Below the pieces are notes generated by a model. That model searched no databases, had not been told where the DNA came from, and saw nothing but the letters and a program-made list of their open reading frames with translations. Below, piece by piece: positions 7,543-15,881 of a stretch of 64,000 nt of DNA; within the stretch, counting starts at the first letter, position 1, and each line of letters begins with the position of its first letter. This DNA is from Streptomyces sennicomposti. Its GTDB lineage: Bacteria; Actinomycetota; Actinomycetes; Streptomycetales; Streptomycetaceae. The stretch covers positions 1-64,000 of the forward strand of contig NZ_JAIOAB010000002.1 in NCBI RefSeq assembly GCF_019890635.1, in the 5' to 3' direction. The translations under genes were made by a program, and so were the position numbers.

Positions 7543-9791
7543 GTGACGCACTCCGGAGGGAGGTCGGGGCGGGCGGGGGAGGAGGGCCGGGGGGCGCCCG
7601 CCTCCGTAGGGGTAGGGGTAGGGGTCCCGGAACCGGTCCCGGTCCCTGTCCCGGTCTCGGTTCCGGCACCGGGCCTGGTCCTGGTTCCGGTCCCGGGCCT
7701 CGTCCCGGTCCCGGTCTCGGTCTCGGTTTCGGTCCTGCTCTCGCTTTCGGCACTGGTGCCGGGGCGGGGGATCGGGGCGGTTCCGTAGGGCGTACCCGAA
7801 CCGCTGCCCGCACCGGAGGGTGACGCGCCGGGGCCGTCCCCGGTCCCGGGAGCGTCCTCGTCGGCCCCGGCGGCGACGGCCTCGTCGTCCGCGAGCACCC
7901 CGGGCAGGCGGGCCACGAAGACGGCCCCGCCGGTGACCCGGTCGTCCGGACCGCCGGCCGCGCCCGCGACCGTGTCACCGATCGCGTCCCCGACCGTGTC
8001 ACCGGCCGCGCCGTCGACCAGGTCACCGGGCGCGTCGCCGCTCGCGCCGGGGCCGTCCGCCGTCGCCCCGTCGCCCGTCGCGGCCTGCGGCGGCGCGCCC
8101 GGGTCCGTGAGCCGGAGGTCGCCGCCGCGGGCGCGGGCGACCTGGCGGGCCAGCGCGAGCCCGATGCCGCGCCCGGTCGGGGCGGCGGAGTCCGGCTCCT
8201 TCGTGGAGACCCCCTCCTCGAACAGGTCCGCGCGCCGCGCCGGGTCCACACCGTCCCCGCTGTCGGCCACGGTGATCAGCAACTCGTCGTCCACGCCGAT
8301 GAGTTCGACCTCCACCCGGCGCGGGACGCGGCGCCCCGACCGCGCGGCGTCGACGGCGTTGTCCACGAGGTTGCCGAGGACCGTGGTCACATCGACGGGC
8401 GAGGTGACGGTCCGGCGCACCCAGGTGCCGCCGCCCAGCACCAGCGTCACCCCGCGCTCCCGCGCCGCGGCCGCCTTGGCGGACAGGAAGGCGCGCAGCG
8501 AGGAGTCCCGCAGGGCCTTGTCGTCGAAATCCGGCAGGGTCTCGCCGAGCGGCCCCGAGCCGAGCAGGGCCTCCAGATAGCCGGTGGCCCCGGCCGCCTG
8601 CCCGGAGCGCAGCAGCCCGAAGAGCACGTGCAGCCGGTTGGCGAACTCGTACCGCTGCGCCCGCAGCGCACCGCTCATGGTGCGTACGGCGTCCAGCTGC
8701 CGGGTCAGCGACTCCACCGCAGTACGGTCCTGGACGGTCAGGAGCGTGCCCAGCCGGCGCCCCTCGCGCCGCACGGTCCGCGCCGACACCACCAGGACGC
8801 GCTCGCGGACGACGGCCATCACCGCGCGCCCGGCGGTCGGCGTGCGCAGCACCGCGCGCACCCGCGGGGTCAGATCCAGCTCGGCGACGGGTGTGCCGGG
8901 CGCCGCGTCCACGCCGAGCAGTCTGCGCACCTCGTCGTTGGCGACCGTCACCCGGTCCCCGGCGTCCAGCGCGAGGACGCCCTCGCCGATGCCGTGCAGC
9001 ACGGCCTCGTGCTCCTGCACCAGCGTGGCCAGCTCCTCCGGTTCGAGACCGAGGGTGAGCCGCTTCCAGCGCTGGGCCAGCAGCACGGACGCGGCGAGAC
9101 CGACCAGCAGCGCCGCGACGAGCCAGCCCACGCCGCCGAGCAGAACCCGCGTCTGCGCGGCCCGCACGGCCGCGGCGGAGACGCCGACGTTCGCCTCGCC
9201 GACCACCTCGCGCGAGCCCGGCGCGCGCACCGGGACCTTGGCGACCACCTCCTCGCCGAGGTGGGCGTGGTGGCGGGCCAGCTCCTCGTGCCCGGAGAGC
9301 GCGACCGACGGGTCGGTGCTCACCGGGCGGCCCAGCTGCGCGGGGTCGGGGTGGGTCAGCCGGATGCCGCGGTCGTCGGTGACGACGACGAACAGCGCGC
9401 CGGCCGCGCGCCGCACCTCCTCGGCGCGCGCGTTGAGCGGGCTGTCGGCCAGGACGGCACGGGACACGTGTGCGGCGCCGCCGCCGGGCCGCTCGGCCGC
9501 GGCCGACCACCGGTCCGCGGCCGCGCGCACGGCGGGCTCCCCGGCCACGGTCCGGGCGACGGCGAGGGCCCGCTGCTGGTACTCGCGGGTGAGGCGCTGC
9601 TCGCTGTCGTACGCGAAGGCGCCGAAGGCGGTGCTCACGACCAGGGTGACCACCGCGCACTGCAACAGCACCGTACGGGTGCGCAGACGCAGATGCAGGC
9701 GCAGGCGCGGGCGCGGCCAGGCCCGGCGCCGCCGACGCGCCGACGGCCCATGGGGGCGGCCGGCGGCGGACGGGGGCGGTGCGGGTCTCAC
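7539..9791 (-). CDS. CitA/DcuS-family sensor histidine kinase with a Thr-rich repeat tail
   Basis: A 750-residue membrane kinase. There is a basic cytosolic N-terminus, TM1 (VLLQCAVVTLVVSTAFGAFA), an extracytoplasmic PAS-like sensor of about 130 residues, TM2 (LLGGVGWLVAALLVGLAASV), a cytosolic PAS domain, a DHp helix with the phospho-His in the FANRLHVLFGLL motif, and an ATPase domain (NLVDNAVDA, DSGDGV, GRGIGLAL). The GTG start at 9791 follows a purine-rich stretch; an upstream GTG is possible. The tail after the ATPase domain, about 150 residues, is low complexity, with alternating ET/GT dipeptides encoded by a 6-bp-type repeat. The stop overlaps the regulator start, so the two are coupled. 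Ligand likely a carboxylate or sugar acid (family knowledge). Confidence 0.92.
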   Translation of the reverse strand: MRPAPPPSAAGRPHGPSARRRRRAWPRPRLRLHLRLRTRTVLLQCAVVTLVVSTAFGAFAYDSEQRLTREYQQRALAVARTVAGEPAVRAAADRWSAAAERPGGGAAHVSRAVLADSPLNARAEEVRRAAGALFVVVTDDRGIRLTHPDPAQLGRPVSTDPSVALSGHEELARHHAHLGEEVVAKVPVRAPGSREVVGEANVGVSAAAVRAAQTRVLLGGVGWLVAALLVGLAASVLLAQRWKRLTLGLEPEELATLVQEHEAVLHGIGEGVLALDAGDRVTVANDEVRRLLGVDAAPGTPVAELDLTPRVRAVLRTPTAGRAVMAVVRERVLVVSARTVRREGRRLGTLLTVQDRTAVESLTRQLDAVRTMSGALRAQRYEFANRLHVLFGLLRSGQAAGATGYLEALLGSGPLGETLPDFDDKALRDSSLRAFLSAKAAAARERGVTLVLGGGTWVRRTVTSPVDVTTVLGNLVDNAVDAARSGRRVPRRVEVELIGVDDELLITVADSGDGVDPARRADLFEEGVSTKEPDSAAPTGRGIGLALARQVARARGGDLRLTDPGAPPQAATGDGATADGPGASGDAPGDLVDGAAGDTVGDAIGDTVAGAAGGPDDRVTGGAVFVARLPGVLADDEAVAAGADEDAPGTGDGPGASPSGAGSGSGTPYGTAPIPRPGTSAESESRTETETETGTGTRPGTGTRTRPGAGTETGTGTGTGSGTPTPTPTEAGAPRPSSPARPDLPPECVT
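7600..7765. repeat. Simple-sequence (6-bp type) repeat inside the kinase tail
   Basis: On the coding strand degenerate hexamers encode alternating Thr with Glu, Gly or Pro (TETETETGTGTR, TGTGTGSGTPTPTPTE). The tract lies wholly beyond the ATPase domain. Length change by slippage in multiples of 6 would keep the frame. Confidence 0.75.
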
Positions 9792-10032
9792 CGGCCCTAC
9801 GGTAGCTCCCCCGCCGAGCGGTGAGCACAATGCGCACAACTCGCGGAAAGGCGGTTTCGCGGGTAACGCGCGCATGCTTCAAAGCCGCCGGGTCCGGCGC
9901 ATAGCTTCCCCGCTGGGACACACGCGACGCGACCGGAACGCCCCCACGGGGCGCGGCCGGGCCGACCCGGTCCGGCGCCTGCAGGGCCGCGCCGGCGGCG
10001 TCGCGGCACGAGCCGCAACCGCAGGAGAACAC

Positions 10033-10263
10033 ATGCTCATACCGTGCGCAGCGTGGCGCGACGGCACCGTACGCACCGGCACCGCCCCCGACCGCAGCCC
10101 CCACATCGCCCCCGACCGCGGCCCCCACATCGCACCCGACCGCGGCCCCCTCACCGCCTCCGACCGCGGCCCCCTCCCGGCGGGCACGGCCTCCCTACGC
10201 CCGGTACGTCGTCCCGTACACCGCGTGCTCCGCACCTCCGCGACCGCCGGGCGGCGGCCGTGA
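10033..10263 (+). CDS. Small repeat-containing ORF coupled to the permease start
   Basis: A 76-residue frame starting at ATG 10033 with a strong ribosome-binding site (AGGAG, 4 nt upstream after CGC). It ends in TGA at 10261-10263, overlapping the permease GTG (10260) in a GTGA. The middle holds a tandem repeat of about 9-10 residues (APDRSPHIAPDRGPHIAP, then DRGPLTASDRGPL). The N-terminus is MLIPCAAWRDG and the C-terminus is basic. No family is recognised. The strong site and coupling suggest it is translated and may set permease translation, possibly as a leader. It could also be a chance frame. Confidence 0.45.
   Translation: MLIPCAAWRDGTVRTGTAPDRSPHIAPDRGPHIAPDRGPLTASDRGPLPAGTASLRPVRRPVHRVLRTSATAGRRP
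10075..10182. repeat. Tandem repeat upstream of the permease
   Basis: Four degenerate copies of a 24-27-bp unit built on CCCGACCGCGGCCCCCACAT. They encode the DRGPHIAP-type repeat of the small ORF. Confidence 0.7.
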
Positions 10264-11696
10264 CGGGCCACGCGTGGCTGCTGCTGGCCACCCTCGCGGC
10301 GGCGATCGGCGTCCTGGTGCTGCTGATCAACTCACGGCTGAGGTTCCACCCCTTCGTGGCGCTGATGGCCGTGTCGATCGGCGTGGCGCTGGTGGCGGGC
10401 CTGTCCACCGAGCAGATCGCGGACTCGGTGGAGAAGGGCGCCGGGGACATCCTCGGCAACGTCGGCATCACCCTGGCGTTCGGCGCGATGCTGGGCCGGC
10501 TGCTGGCGGACTCGGGCGCCACCGAGCGGATCGCCCGGGTGATCGTGGACCGCGCCGGGACCGGCTCGCTGCCCTGGTACATGGCCGGGGCCGCGTTCGT
10601 CATCGGCATCCCGATGTTCTTCGAGGTCGGGCTGATCGTGCTGCTGCCGCTGATCTTCAGCGTCGCGCGCAGACTCCAGGCCGACGGCCGGATCAAGGGC
10701 TCGGCCCATGTCTATCTGGCCGCCCCCACCATCGCGGCGCTGTGCACGCTGCACGGCATGGTGCCGCCGCACCCCGGCCCGCTCATCGGCGTCCAGGGGC
10801 TGCACGCCGACCTCGGCACCACCATCCTGGTCGGCCTGATCTGCGCGGTGCCCACCATCGTGGTCTCCGGCCCGCTGTACGGCCGCTGGATCGCGCCGCG
10901 CCTGGCCGTGCACCCCGACCGGGAGCTGGTCGCGCAGTTCACCGGGGTGGCGGGGGCCGCCGAGGACGCGGACACGTCGTCGACGGCGGGCGGCGCCGCG
11001 CGGCCGGGCGCGGCGGGGGCCGGGGGGACCGGCGGCGTCGCGCTGGGCTGGGCCCTGGCGTCGGTGCTGGTGCCCGTGGTGCTGATGCTGTTGCGCACCG
11101 TCGCGGAACTGGCGCTTGCCGGGTCGAGCCCGGTGCGGCATGTGCTCACCTTCACCGGCGAGCCGGTGATCGCGATGTTCGCCGGGTTCCTGTTCGCGCT
11201 GTTCGCGCTCGGCTACCGCAGCGGGCACGCGCCGGAGAAGGTGCGCGAGTCGCTGACCGGGGCCATCAAGTCCGTGGCCGGGATCCTGTTGATCATCGCG
11301 GGCGGTGGCGCGTTCAACCAGGTGCTGGAGGACACCGGGATCGGCAAGGCCGTGGAGTCGGCCGCCACCGGGGCACACCTCAACCTCCTGCTGCTGGGTT
11401 GGCTGATCGCCCTGGTCCTGTCCTTCTCCACGGGTTCGGCGACGGTCGGCATCGTCGCCGCGACCGGCATCCTCGCCCCCATGGCGGGTGACGGAGGGGT
11501 GCAGAACTCCCTGCTGGTCGTCGCGATCGGCGCCGGCTCGATCGGCCTCAACTACGTGAACCACGCCGGTTTCTGGCTGGTCAAGGAGTCCTTCGGCATG
11601 ACCCTCGGCCAGGCGACGAAGTCGCACACCGCGATCCAGACCCTCGTCAGCGTCTGCGGACTGCTGATGGCCCTGCTGATCTCGGTCCTCGTCTGA
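10260..11696 (+). CDS. GntP-family gluconate/organic acid:H+ symporter
   Basis: A 478-residue integral membrane permease. It starts at GTG 10260 (VTGHAWLLLATLAAAIG). Family marks are a first helix followed by RFHPFVALMAV, AGLSTEQIADSVEKGAG, GNVGITLAFGAMLGRLL, the re-entrant motif GIPMFFEVGLIVLLPLI, HGMVPPHPGP, and the C-terminal LSFSTGSATVGIVAATGI. About 12 hydrophobic segments are visible, with a low-complexity Gly/Ala loop in the middle. GntP proteins import gluconate or related sugar acids with protons. It is transcribed away from the CitA/CitB-like pair, which probably controls it. Translation appears coupled to the small ORF before it. Confidence 0.92.
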   Translation: MTGHAWLLLATLAAAIGVLVLLINSRLRFHPFVALMAVSIGVALVAGLSTEQIADSVEKGAGDILGNVGITLAFGAMLGRLLADSGATERIARVIVDRAGTGSLPWYMAGAAFVIGIPMFFEVGLIVLLPLIFSVARRLQADGRIKGSAHVYLAAPTIAALCTLHGMVPPHPGPLIGVQGLHADLGTTILVGLICAVPTIVVSGPLYGRWIAPRLAVHPDRELVAQFTGVAGAAEDADTSSTAGGAARPGAAGAGGTGGVALGWALASVLVPVVLMLLRTVAELALAGSSPVRHVLTFTGEPVIAMFAGFLFALFALGYRSGHAPEKVRESLTGAIKSVAGILLIIAGGGAFNQVLEDTGIGKAVESAATGAHLNLLLLGWLIALVLSFSTGSATVGIVAATGILAPMAGDGGVQNSLLVVAIGAGSIGLNYVNHAGFWLVKESFGMTLGQATKSHTAIQTLVSVCGLLMALLISVLV

Positions 11697-11755
11697 CGCG
11701 GGCGATCCTGGTCTTCGTCCGACGCAGGCGATCTCGGTCTTCGTCCGGCGCGGGC
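11678..11755. repeat. Three tandem 26-bp repeats at the permease 3' end
   Basis: Units start at 11678, 11704 and 11730 (GATCTCGGTCCTCGTCTGAC... and variants). The first includes the permease stop codon, so the 3' end of the gene has been reduplicated into the downstream gap. Confidence 0.8.
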
Positions 11756-11841
11756 GGTCCGGGACGGGTGACAGGGGCCGGCCCCGGAACGCGGGCCGCG
11801 CGTAAGGGAGTTGGAGCGGGGAGGGTGGGCGGAGGCCGGGG

Positions 11842-12432
11842 TCAGTCGACCCGGCGGGACATGAACAGCGCCACCTCGCCCGCCGACTCCGTGCCCTCGT
11901 AGAGCGAGGTGTCCAGTCCGCACAGGACGAAGCCCGCCCGCAGATAGGCGTGGACGGCGGGGGCGTTGACGCTGCTGACCTCCAGCCACACGTGCGCGGC
12001 CCCGCACTCCTTCGCGAAGCCGACGGCGTGACGCATCAGGGCCCGTCCGACGCCCCTGCCGCGCCACGCCGGGGCGACGGCGATGTCGCGGATGGTCAGG
12101 CGTCTGTTCCACGGGGCGAAGGAGGCCGTCACGAAGCCGCACACCTCGCCTCCGTCGAGGGCGACCACGGTCCGGCCCGGCCCGGGGCCGCCCTCGGCGT
12201 CCTCACCGCCGCCGTCGGCGTCGTCGGCGGGGAACACCTTGTGGACGGGAGGCTCCACCCGGGTCTCGACGACCCTGAAACCCCCGTCCCCGCCGGTCAC
12301 TTCGAACACCGAGTCCGTCGTGAACGACGTGTCGATCCCGGCGACGGCCTCACCGTCCTCCGGACGCGCCACCCGGCAGACGACGGTCCCCGTCGTACCG
12401 GGCGCCGCCGCCCCTTCTGCCGTCCTCTTCAT
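11842..12432 (-). CDS. GNAT acetyltransferase of the streptothricin acetyltransferase (STAT) type
   Basis: A 196-residue GNAT enzyme. Its order of motifs follows the streptothricin acetyltransferases: IDTSFTTDSVFEV near residue 33, then VEPPVHKVFPAD, a Gly/Asp/Glu-rich loop, LTIRDIAVAPAWRGRGVGRA (acetyl-CoA P-loop), HVWLEVSSVNAPAVHAYLRAGF, and CGLDTSLYEGT near the end. These enzymes acetylate the beta-lysine moiety of streptothricin and give resistance. No streptothricin biosynthesis gene is in the window, so this may be a free-standing resistance gene or have another amine substrate. The start is ATG at 12432; it lies 14 nt downstream of the preceding leftward gene, suggesting one transcript. 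Confidence 0.85.
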   Translation of the reverse strand: MKRTAEGAAAPGTTGTVVCRVARPEDGEAVAGIDTSFTTDSVFEVTGGDGGFRVVETRVEPPVHKVFPADDADGGGEDAEGGPGPGRTVVALDGGEVCGFVTASFAPWNRRLTIRDIAVAPAWRGRGVGRALMRHAVGFAKECGAAHVWLEVSSVNAPAVHAYLRAGFVLCGLDTSLYEGTESAGEVALFMSRRVD

Positions 12433-12446
12433 GACGCGATCTTCGC

Positions 12447-13550
12447 TCAGTTCCCGGCGTCCTGGCGAGCGGGTCGTTCGGGGATCGCCGGAATGACCTT
12501 CTCGGCGATCGCGGAGAGGCGGCTGTCGTCCGGGAGGGCCCCGGACTCGCTCCACACGGTGATGTCGTAGTGGCCGCCCCGGTCCTCGCGGTCGAGGGCG
12601 ACGGTCAACGTCCTTGCGAGGGGCCCCTGTTCGACCGGTCCGCCGGTTCCCCCGGTCACGCCGCCGCCGAGGCTGATCTCGATCTTCATGGTGTGGTCCG
12701 AGGACAGGACGGCGGGCCGGCCGAGGACGGTGAGTGTCCTGACGTCCTGCTCGTCGCCGAACTTCATCAGCTTCACGTACTGGGCGGTCGTCAGATGGTT
12801 GTACGTGGCGGAGAGGTTCACGGAGTACGTGTCGAACGTGACCTTGGCCTCCGGCAGGGCGACCTTCTCGTCGGTGAGGGGCGCGGTGCCGTTGCTGCCC
12901 GAGGCCGTGTCCGCGATCTCTCCGGGCGTACCGAGGAGTTGGGCCAGGTCCGGCCGGTTGAGCGCCTCGCACAGCTCGTCCCCGGTGACGGCGCGGGGGT
13001 TCTCGCGGTAGGCCTTCGGCGGTGCCTCGGTCTCTCCGCTCGCGCACGAGGCGGCCTTCGGCGTGCTGTCGGCGGACGTCAGCCGGTCCGGAACCAGCCA
13101 CAGCGCGACCCCGATCGCCGCGAACACGGCCACGGCCGCGAGGGCCTGCAGCCACCAGTTGGGCTCCTTCTCCGGAGCCGCTTGCTGCGGAGCCGCCTCC
13201 GGGACGGCCCTCGCCGGAACGCCCTTCTCCGCAACGGCCCTCTCAGGGGCGGCGTTCGCCTGGACAACGGGGCCCGGGTGCGGCGCCGCTCCCGCAGGGA
13301 CCGGGCCCTGGACCGGGACCGAGGCCAGGGCCGGGGCCGAACCCCGGTTCCGGCGTGCGCGCACCGCGCGGACCACGCCCGCGACGCGGATCGCCGTGAA
13401 GACCAGGAACACCGTGCCGATACCGGCCGCGACCTTGTCGTGGTCGTGGACGGCGAGATACATGATGCGGACGCCGAACACGGAGCCGACCACGATGAGC
13501 AAGGGCTCACGGACCCAGAAGGGCAGGAGCCGGACGAGAAGACCGAGCAT
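12447..13550 (-). CDS. Membrane-anchored DUF6215-like protein
   Basis: A 367-residue protein with a hydrophobic N-terminal hairpin (LLVRLLPFWVREPLLIVVG and GTVFLVFTAIRVAGVV), a Pro/Ala-rich linker with repeats of P-[EV]-[KR]-A-V-P/A type at about residues 85-125, a third TM (WLQALAAVAVFAAIGVALWLV) and an extracytoplasmic domain of about 190 residues. That domain contains VTFDTYSVNLSATYNHLTTA and MKIEISLGGGV, a pattern I associate with Streptomyces DUF6215 proteins. The function is unknown. The start ATG at 13550 has GAGGA 5 nt upstream. It probably forms a two-gene unit with the acetyltransferase. Confidence 0.8.
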   Translation of the reverse strand: MLGLLVRLLPFWVREPLLIVVGSVFGVRIMYLAVHDHDKVAAGIGTVFLVFTAIRVAGVVRAVRARRNRGSAPALASVPVQGPVPAGAAPHPGPVVQANAAPERAVAEKGVPARAVPEAAPQQAAPEKEPNWWLQALAAVAVFAAIGVALWLVPDRLTSADSTPKAASCASGETEAPPKAYRENPRAVTGDELCEALNRPDLAQLLGTPGEIADTASGSNGTAPLTDEKVALPEAKVTFDTYSVNLSATYNHLTTAQYVKLMKFGDEQDVRTLTVLGRPAVLSSDHTMKIEISLGGGVTGGTGGPVEQGPLARTLTVALDREDRGGHYDITVWSESGALPDDSRLSAIAEKVIPAIPERPARQDAGN

Positions 13551-13635
13551 TCCTCGATCTGATCATGACAAGATCATATTCGCCACAGTGGACGCCAAGG
13601 TTCCGCAAAAAGGGCGCACAGCTCATCGAAAGGGG

Positions 13636-13710
13636 CGGCCTGCGGCCCCCTCGGCGGCCTGCGGCCCCCTCGGCGACCCGGGCCCCCTCGGCGACCCGGG
13701 GCCCCCGCGG
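13636..13710. repeat. Four tandem 18-19-bp GC-rich repeats
   Basis: Units at 13636, 13655, 13674 and 13692 (CGGCCTGCGGCCCCCTCGG, identical in the first two, then CGACCCGGG variants). They fill the gap between the tetR gene (leftward, ends 13752) and the membrane-protein gene start. Confidence 0.8.
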
Positions 13711-13751
13711 CGATCCGGCGGCGCGCGCCCCCGCCCCCGCCGGGCCTTGCT

Positions 13752-14369
13752 CTACTTCGCGGGTTCCGACGGCGCCGCCGCCGTGCCCGCGAGGGTCGTG
13801 GAGGCGGTGAACAGGGCGTGGACGGCGGTGCGGACCTGCGTGTCGACCACCTCGGAGGTGGAGGCGTCGAGTTTGCCGTCGAGGTGGAGGAAGGCCAGTC
13901 CGTGGACGAGGGCCCACACGGTGGTCGACAGGGCGTCGGGGTCGACGCCGGGGAAGGCGCGGTGGACGATTCCGCGGACGTACTCGGAGATGACCGCGGT
14001 CGCCTTGACCCGCTCCTCGCTGCTGGGGTCGCAGGGCTCGGCGAACATCACCCGGAACAGGGGCGGGTGGTCCAGCGCGAAGCGGACGTAGGCGACGGCG
14101 ACCGCGGCCAGATCGTCCGGCGTCGAAGGCGAGGGGTGCGCGGCGTCCAGGTATCCGGCGAGTTTCTCGTACCCCTGTGCGGCGACCGCGGAGACGAGCG
14201 CGTCACGGTCCGCGTAGTGGCGGTAGGGGGCCGTCGGCGACACTCCGGCCCGCCGCGCCACCGCCCGCAGGGACAGCCCGGAGCTGCCGTCCTCCTCCAG
14301 CAGTTCCCGCGCGGCGCGCAGGCAGGCGGCGCGCAGATCGCCGTGATGGTACGCACCCGCTTGCGGCAC
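13752..14369 (-). CDS. TetR-family regulator, WHG-domain type (copy 1)
   Basis: A 205-residue TetR repressor. The HTH is at about residues 27-47 (LSLRAVARRAGVSPTAPYRHY). The C-terminal ligand domain is of the WHG type (VWALVHGLAFLHLDGKL). The GTG start has GGAG upstream. Its own promoter region carries two copies of the 19-bp palindrome (14385 and 14414), shared with the divergent OYE gene, so autoregulation and control of OYE are likely. It is almost identical to the TetR at 19.7-20.3 kb. Differences cluster at the N-terminus, around residues 68-75 and 115-122, and at the C-terminus. Confidence 0.93.
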   Translation of the reverse strand: MPQAGAYHHGDLRAACLRAARELLEEDGSSGLSLRAVARRAGVSPTAPYRHYADRDALVSAVAAQGYEKLAGYLDAAHPSPSTPDDLAAVAVAYVRFALDHPPLFRVMFAEPCDPSSEERVKATAVISEYVRGIVHRAFPGVDPDALSTTVWALVHGLAFLHLDGKLDASTSEVVDTQVRTAVHALFTASTTLAGTAAAPSEPAK

Positions 14370-14384
14370 AGGTCACACTCCCTC

Positions 14385-14403
14385 ATGTTTGCAGCGCTCA
14401 CAT
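14385..14403. promoter_or_regulatory. Operator site A1 (19-bp palindrome)
   Basis: ATGTTTGCAGCGCTCACAT, 15 nt upstream of the tetR copy 1 start. It begins 29 bp before site A2. Confidence 0.65.
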
Positions 14404-14413
14404 CGTCGGTCTA

Positions 14414-14432
14414 ATGTAAACGGTGTACACAT
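14414..14432. promoter_or_regulatory. Operator site A2 (19-bp palindrome)
   Basis: ATGTAAACGGTGTACACAT, ending 34 nt before the OYE start codon. It is one of the best matches to the window consensus ATGTWWRCRNNGYWWACAT. Confidence 0.8.
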
Positions 14433-14466
14433 TGTACGCGATGAACACGACGAGAAGGAATCTCTC

Positions 14467-15714
14467 ATGACCAGCGAGCTGTTCTCACCCCTGTCCCTGC
14501 GCTCCGGTGCGGTGCTGCCCAACCGGACGGCCAAGGCGGCGATGGAGGAGAACATGGCCGGCGACGGTCAGCTGCCCGGTCAGGAGCTGCTGACGCTGTA
14601 CCGGCGCTGGGCCGCCGGCGGCACCGGATTGCTGATCACCGGCAACGTCATGGTGCACGCCGAGGCGCTGACCGGCCCCGGCGGCGTGGTGCTCGACGCC
14701 GCCTCGCCGCTCGAGCCGTTCCGGGAGTGGGCCGAGGCCGGCAAGTCCGGCGGCGGGTCGATCTGGATGCAGATCAACCACCCCGGCCGCCAGGTCGCCT
14801 CCGACATGCCCGGCGTCGTGTGGGGGCCGTCCGATATCGGTGTCTCGCTGGGCAAGCACAGCAGCCGCTTCGGCCGCCCCACCGCCATGACCCCCGACCA
14901 GATCGAGGCCACCGTGACCCGGTTCGCCACCACCGCCCGCCGCGCCGAACAGGCGGGCTTCGACGGGGTGGAGGTCCACGCGGCGCACGGCTATCTGCTG
15001 TCGCAGTTCCTGTCCCCGCTGGTCAACAAGCGCACCGACCAGTGGGGCGGCTCGCTGGAGAACCGGGCCCGGATGCTGCTGGACGTCGTCCGCGCCGTCC
15101 GTGCCGCCGTCTCCCCGTCCTTCGCGGTCGCCGTGAAGATCAACTCGGCCGACTTCCAGCGCGGCGGCTTCGGCGCCGACGACGCCCGCCAGGTCATCGA
15201 GATGCTCGCACCGCTCGGCGTGGACCTGGTCGAACTGTCCGGCGGCAGCTACGAGAGCCCGGCGATGACCGGCCGCCCCGCCGACGCCCGCACCCAGGCC
15301 CGCGAGGCCTACTTCCTCGACCTGGCCAAGGACCTGGTCGGCACCAGCCCCCTCCCGCTGATGCTCACCGGCGGCATCACCCGGCGCGAGACCGCCGACC
15401 GGGTCCTCGACAGCGGCGTGGCGGTCATCGGCATGGGCACCGCCCTCGCCGTCACCCCCGATCTTCCCCTGCGCTGGCGCAGGGGCCAGGAGGCCGACCG
15501 GCACCTGCGGCCGGTGACCTGGTCCGACAAGGCCCTCGCCTCGGCGGCGAGCATGGCCCTGGTCCGCAACCAGATGCGCCGCCTCGCCGAGGGCGGCGAG
15601 CCCAAGCCCGGCACCCACCCGGCGCGCGCCCTGCTCTCCGAGCGACGCCACCAGCGGCGGTCCCTGCGCCGCTACCGCGCCTGGCTGCCCGCCGCGATGA
15701 ACGCCGCGCGCTGA
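14467..15714 (+). CDS. NADH:flavin oxidoreductase, old yellow enzyme (OYE) family
   Basis: A 415-residue FMN-dependent ene-reductase-like TIM barrel. Family motifs are QINHPGRQ (about 102-109), the substrate-binding pair H171/H174 in VEVHAAHGYLLSQFLSP, the NKRTDQWGGSLENRAR signature and LTGGIT near the phosphate site. OYE enzymes reduce activated C=C bonds of enones, nitro compounds and similar electrophiles with NAD(P)H. The ATG at 14467 has GAAGGAA upstream. The gene is divergent from tetR copy 1 and follows operator pair A1/A2, so induction by the TetR ligand is expected. Length is normal for the family's single-domain form. Confidence 0.93.
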   Translation: MTSELFSPLSLRSGAVLPNRTAKAAMEENMAGDGQLPGQELLTLYRRWAAGGTGLLITGNVMVHAEALTGPGGVVLDAASPLEPFREWAEAGKSGGGSIWMQINHPGRQVASDMPGVVWGPSDIGVSLGKHSSRFGRPTAMTPDQIEATVTRFATTARRAEQAGFDGVEVHAAHGYLLSQFLSPLVNKRTDQWGGSLENRARMLLDVVRAVRAAVSPSFAVAVKINSADFQRGGFGADDARQVIEMLAPLGVDLVELSGGSYESPAMTGRPADARTQAREAYFLDLAKDLVGTSPLPLMLTGGITRRETADRVLDSGVAVIGMGTALAVTPDLPLRWRRGQEADRHLRPVTWSDKALASAASMALVRNQMRRLAEGGEPKPGTHPARALLSERRHQRRSLRRYRAWLPAAMNAAR

Positions 15715-15716
15715 AC

Positions 15717-15812
15717 GGGCCCGTACGGGACAGGCCCCTACGGGACGGGGGCCTGCGGGACAGGACCCGTACGGCACGGGATCCGTACGGCACGGGACCC
15801 GCACGGCGCCTC
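15717..15812. repeat. Degenerate 15-17-bp tandem repeats between convergent genes
   Basis: Six units resembling CCCGTACGGGACAGG follow one another. Most contain the self-complementary core CCGTACGG, so multiple small hairpins can form. They lie between the ends of the OYE gene and the leftward esterase and may act as a two-way terminator. Confidence 0.65.
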
Positions 15813-15881
15813 CGTGGGCGCCCTCCGACAGGCGACCGGCCGAGGCGCGGGGACGCCTCGGGCCGGCCGGAACGGTGCTCG

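Noticed and set aside
10075..10182. CRISPR-like repeats
   Set aside because: The units are contiguous and degenerate, without unique spacers, and are read in frame as a peptide repeat.
13507..13917. Short leftward frames between the tetR and membrane-protein genes
   Set aside because: They read through the 19-bp tandem repeats as Arg/Pro/Gly strings and overlap real genes.
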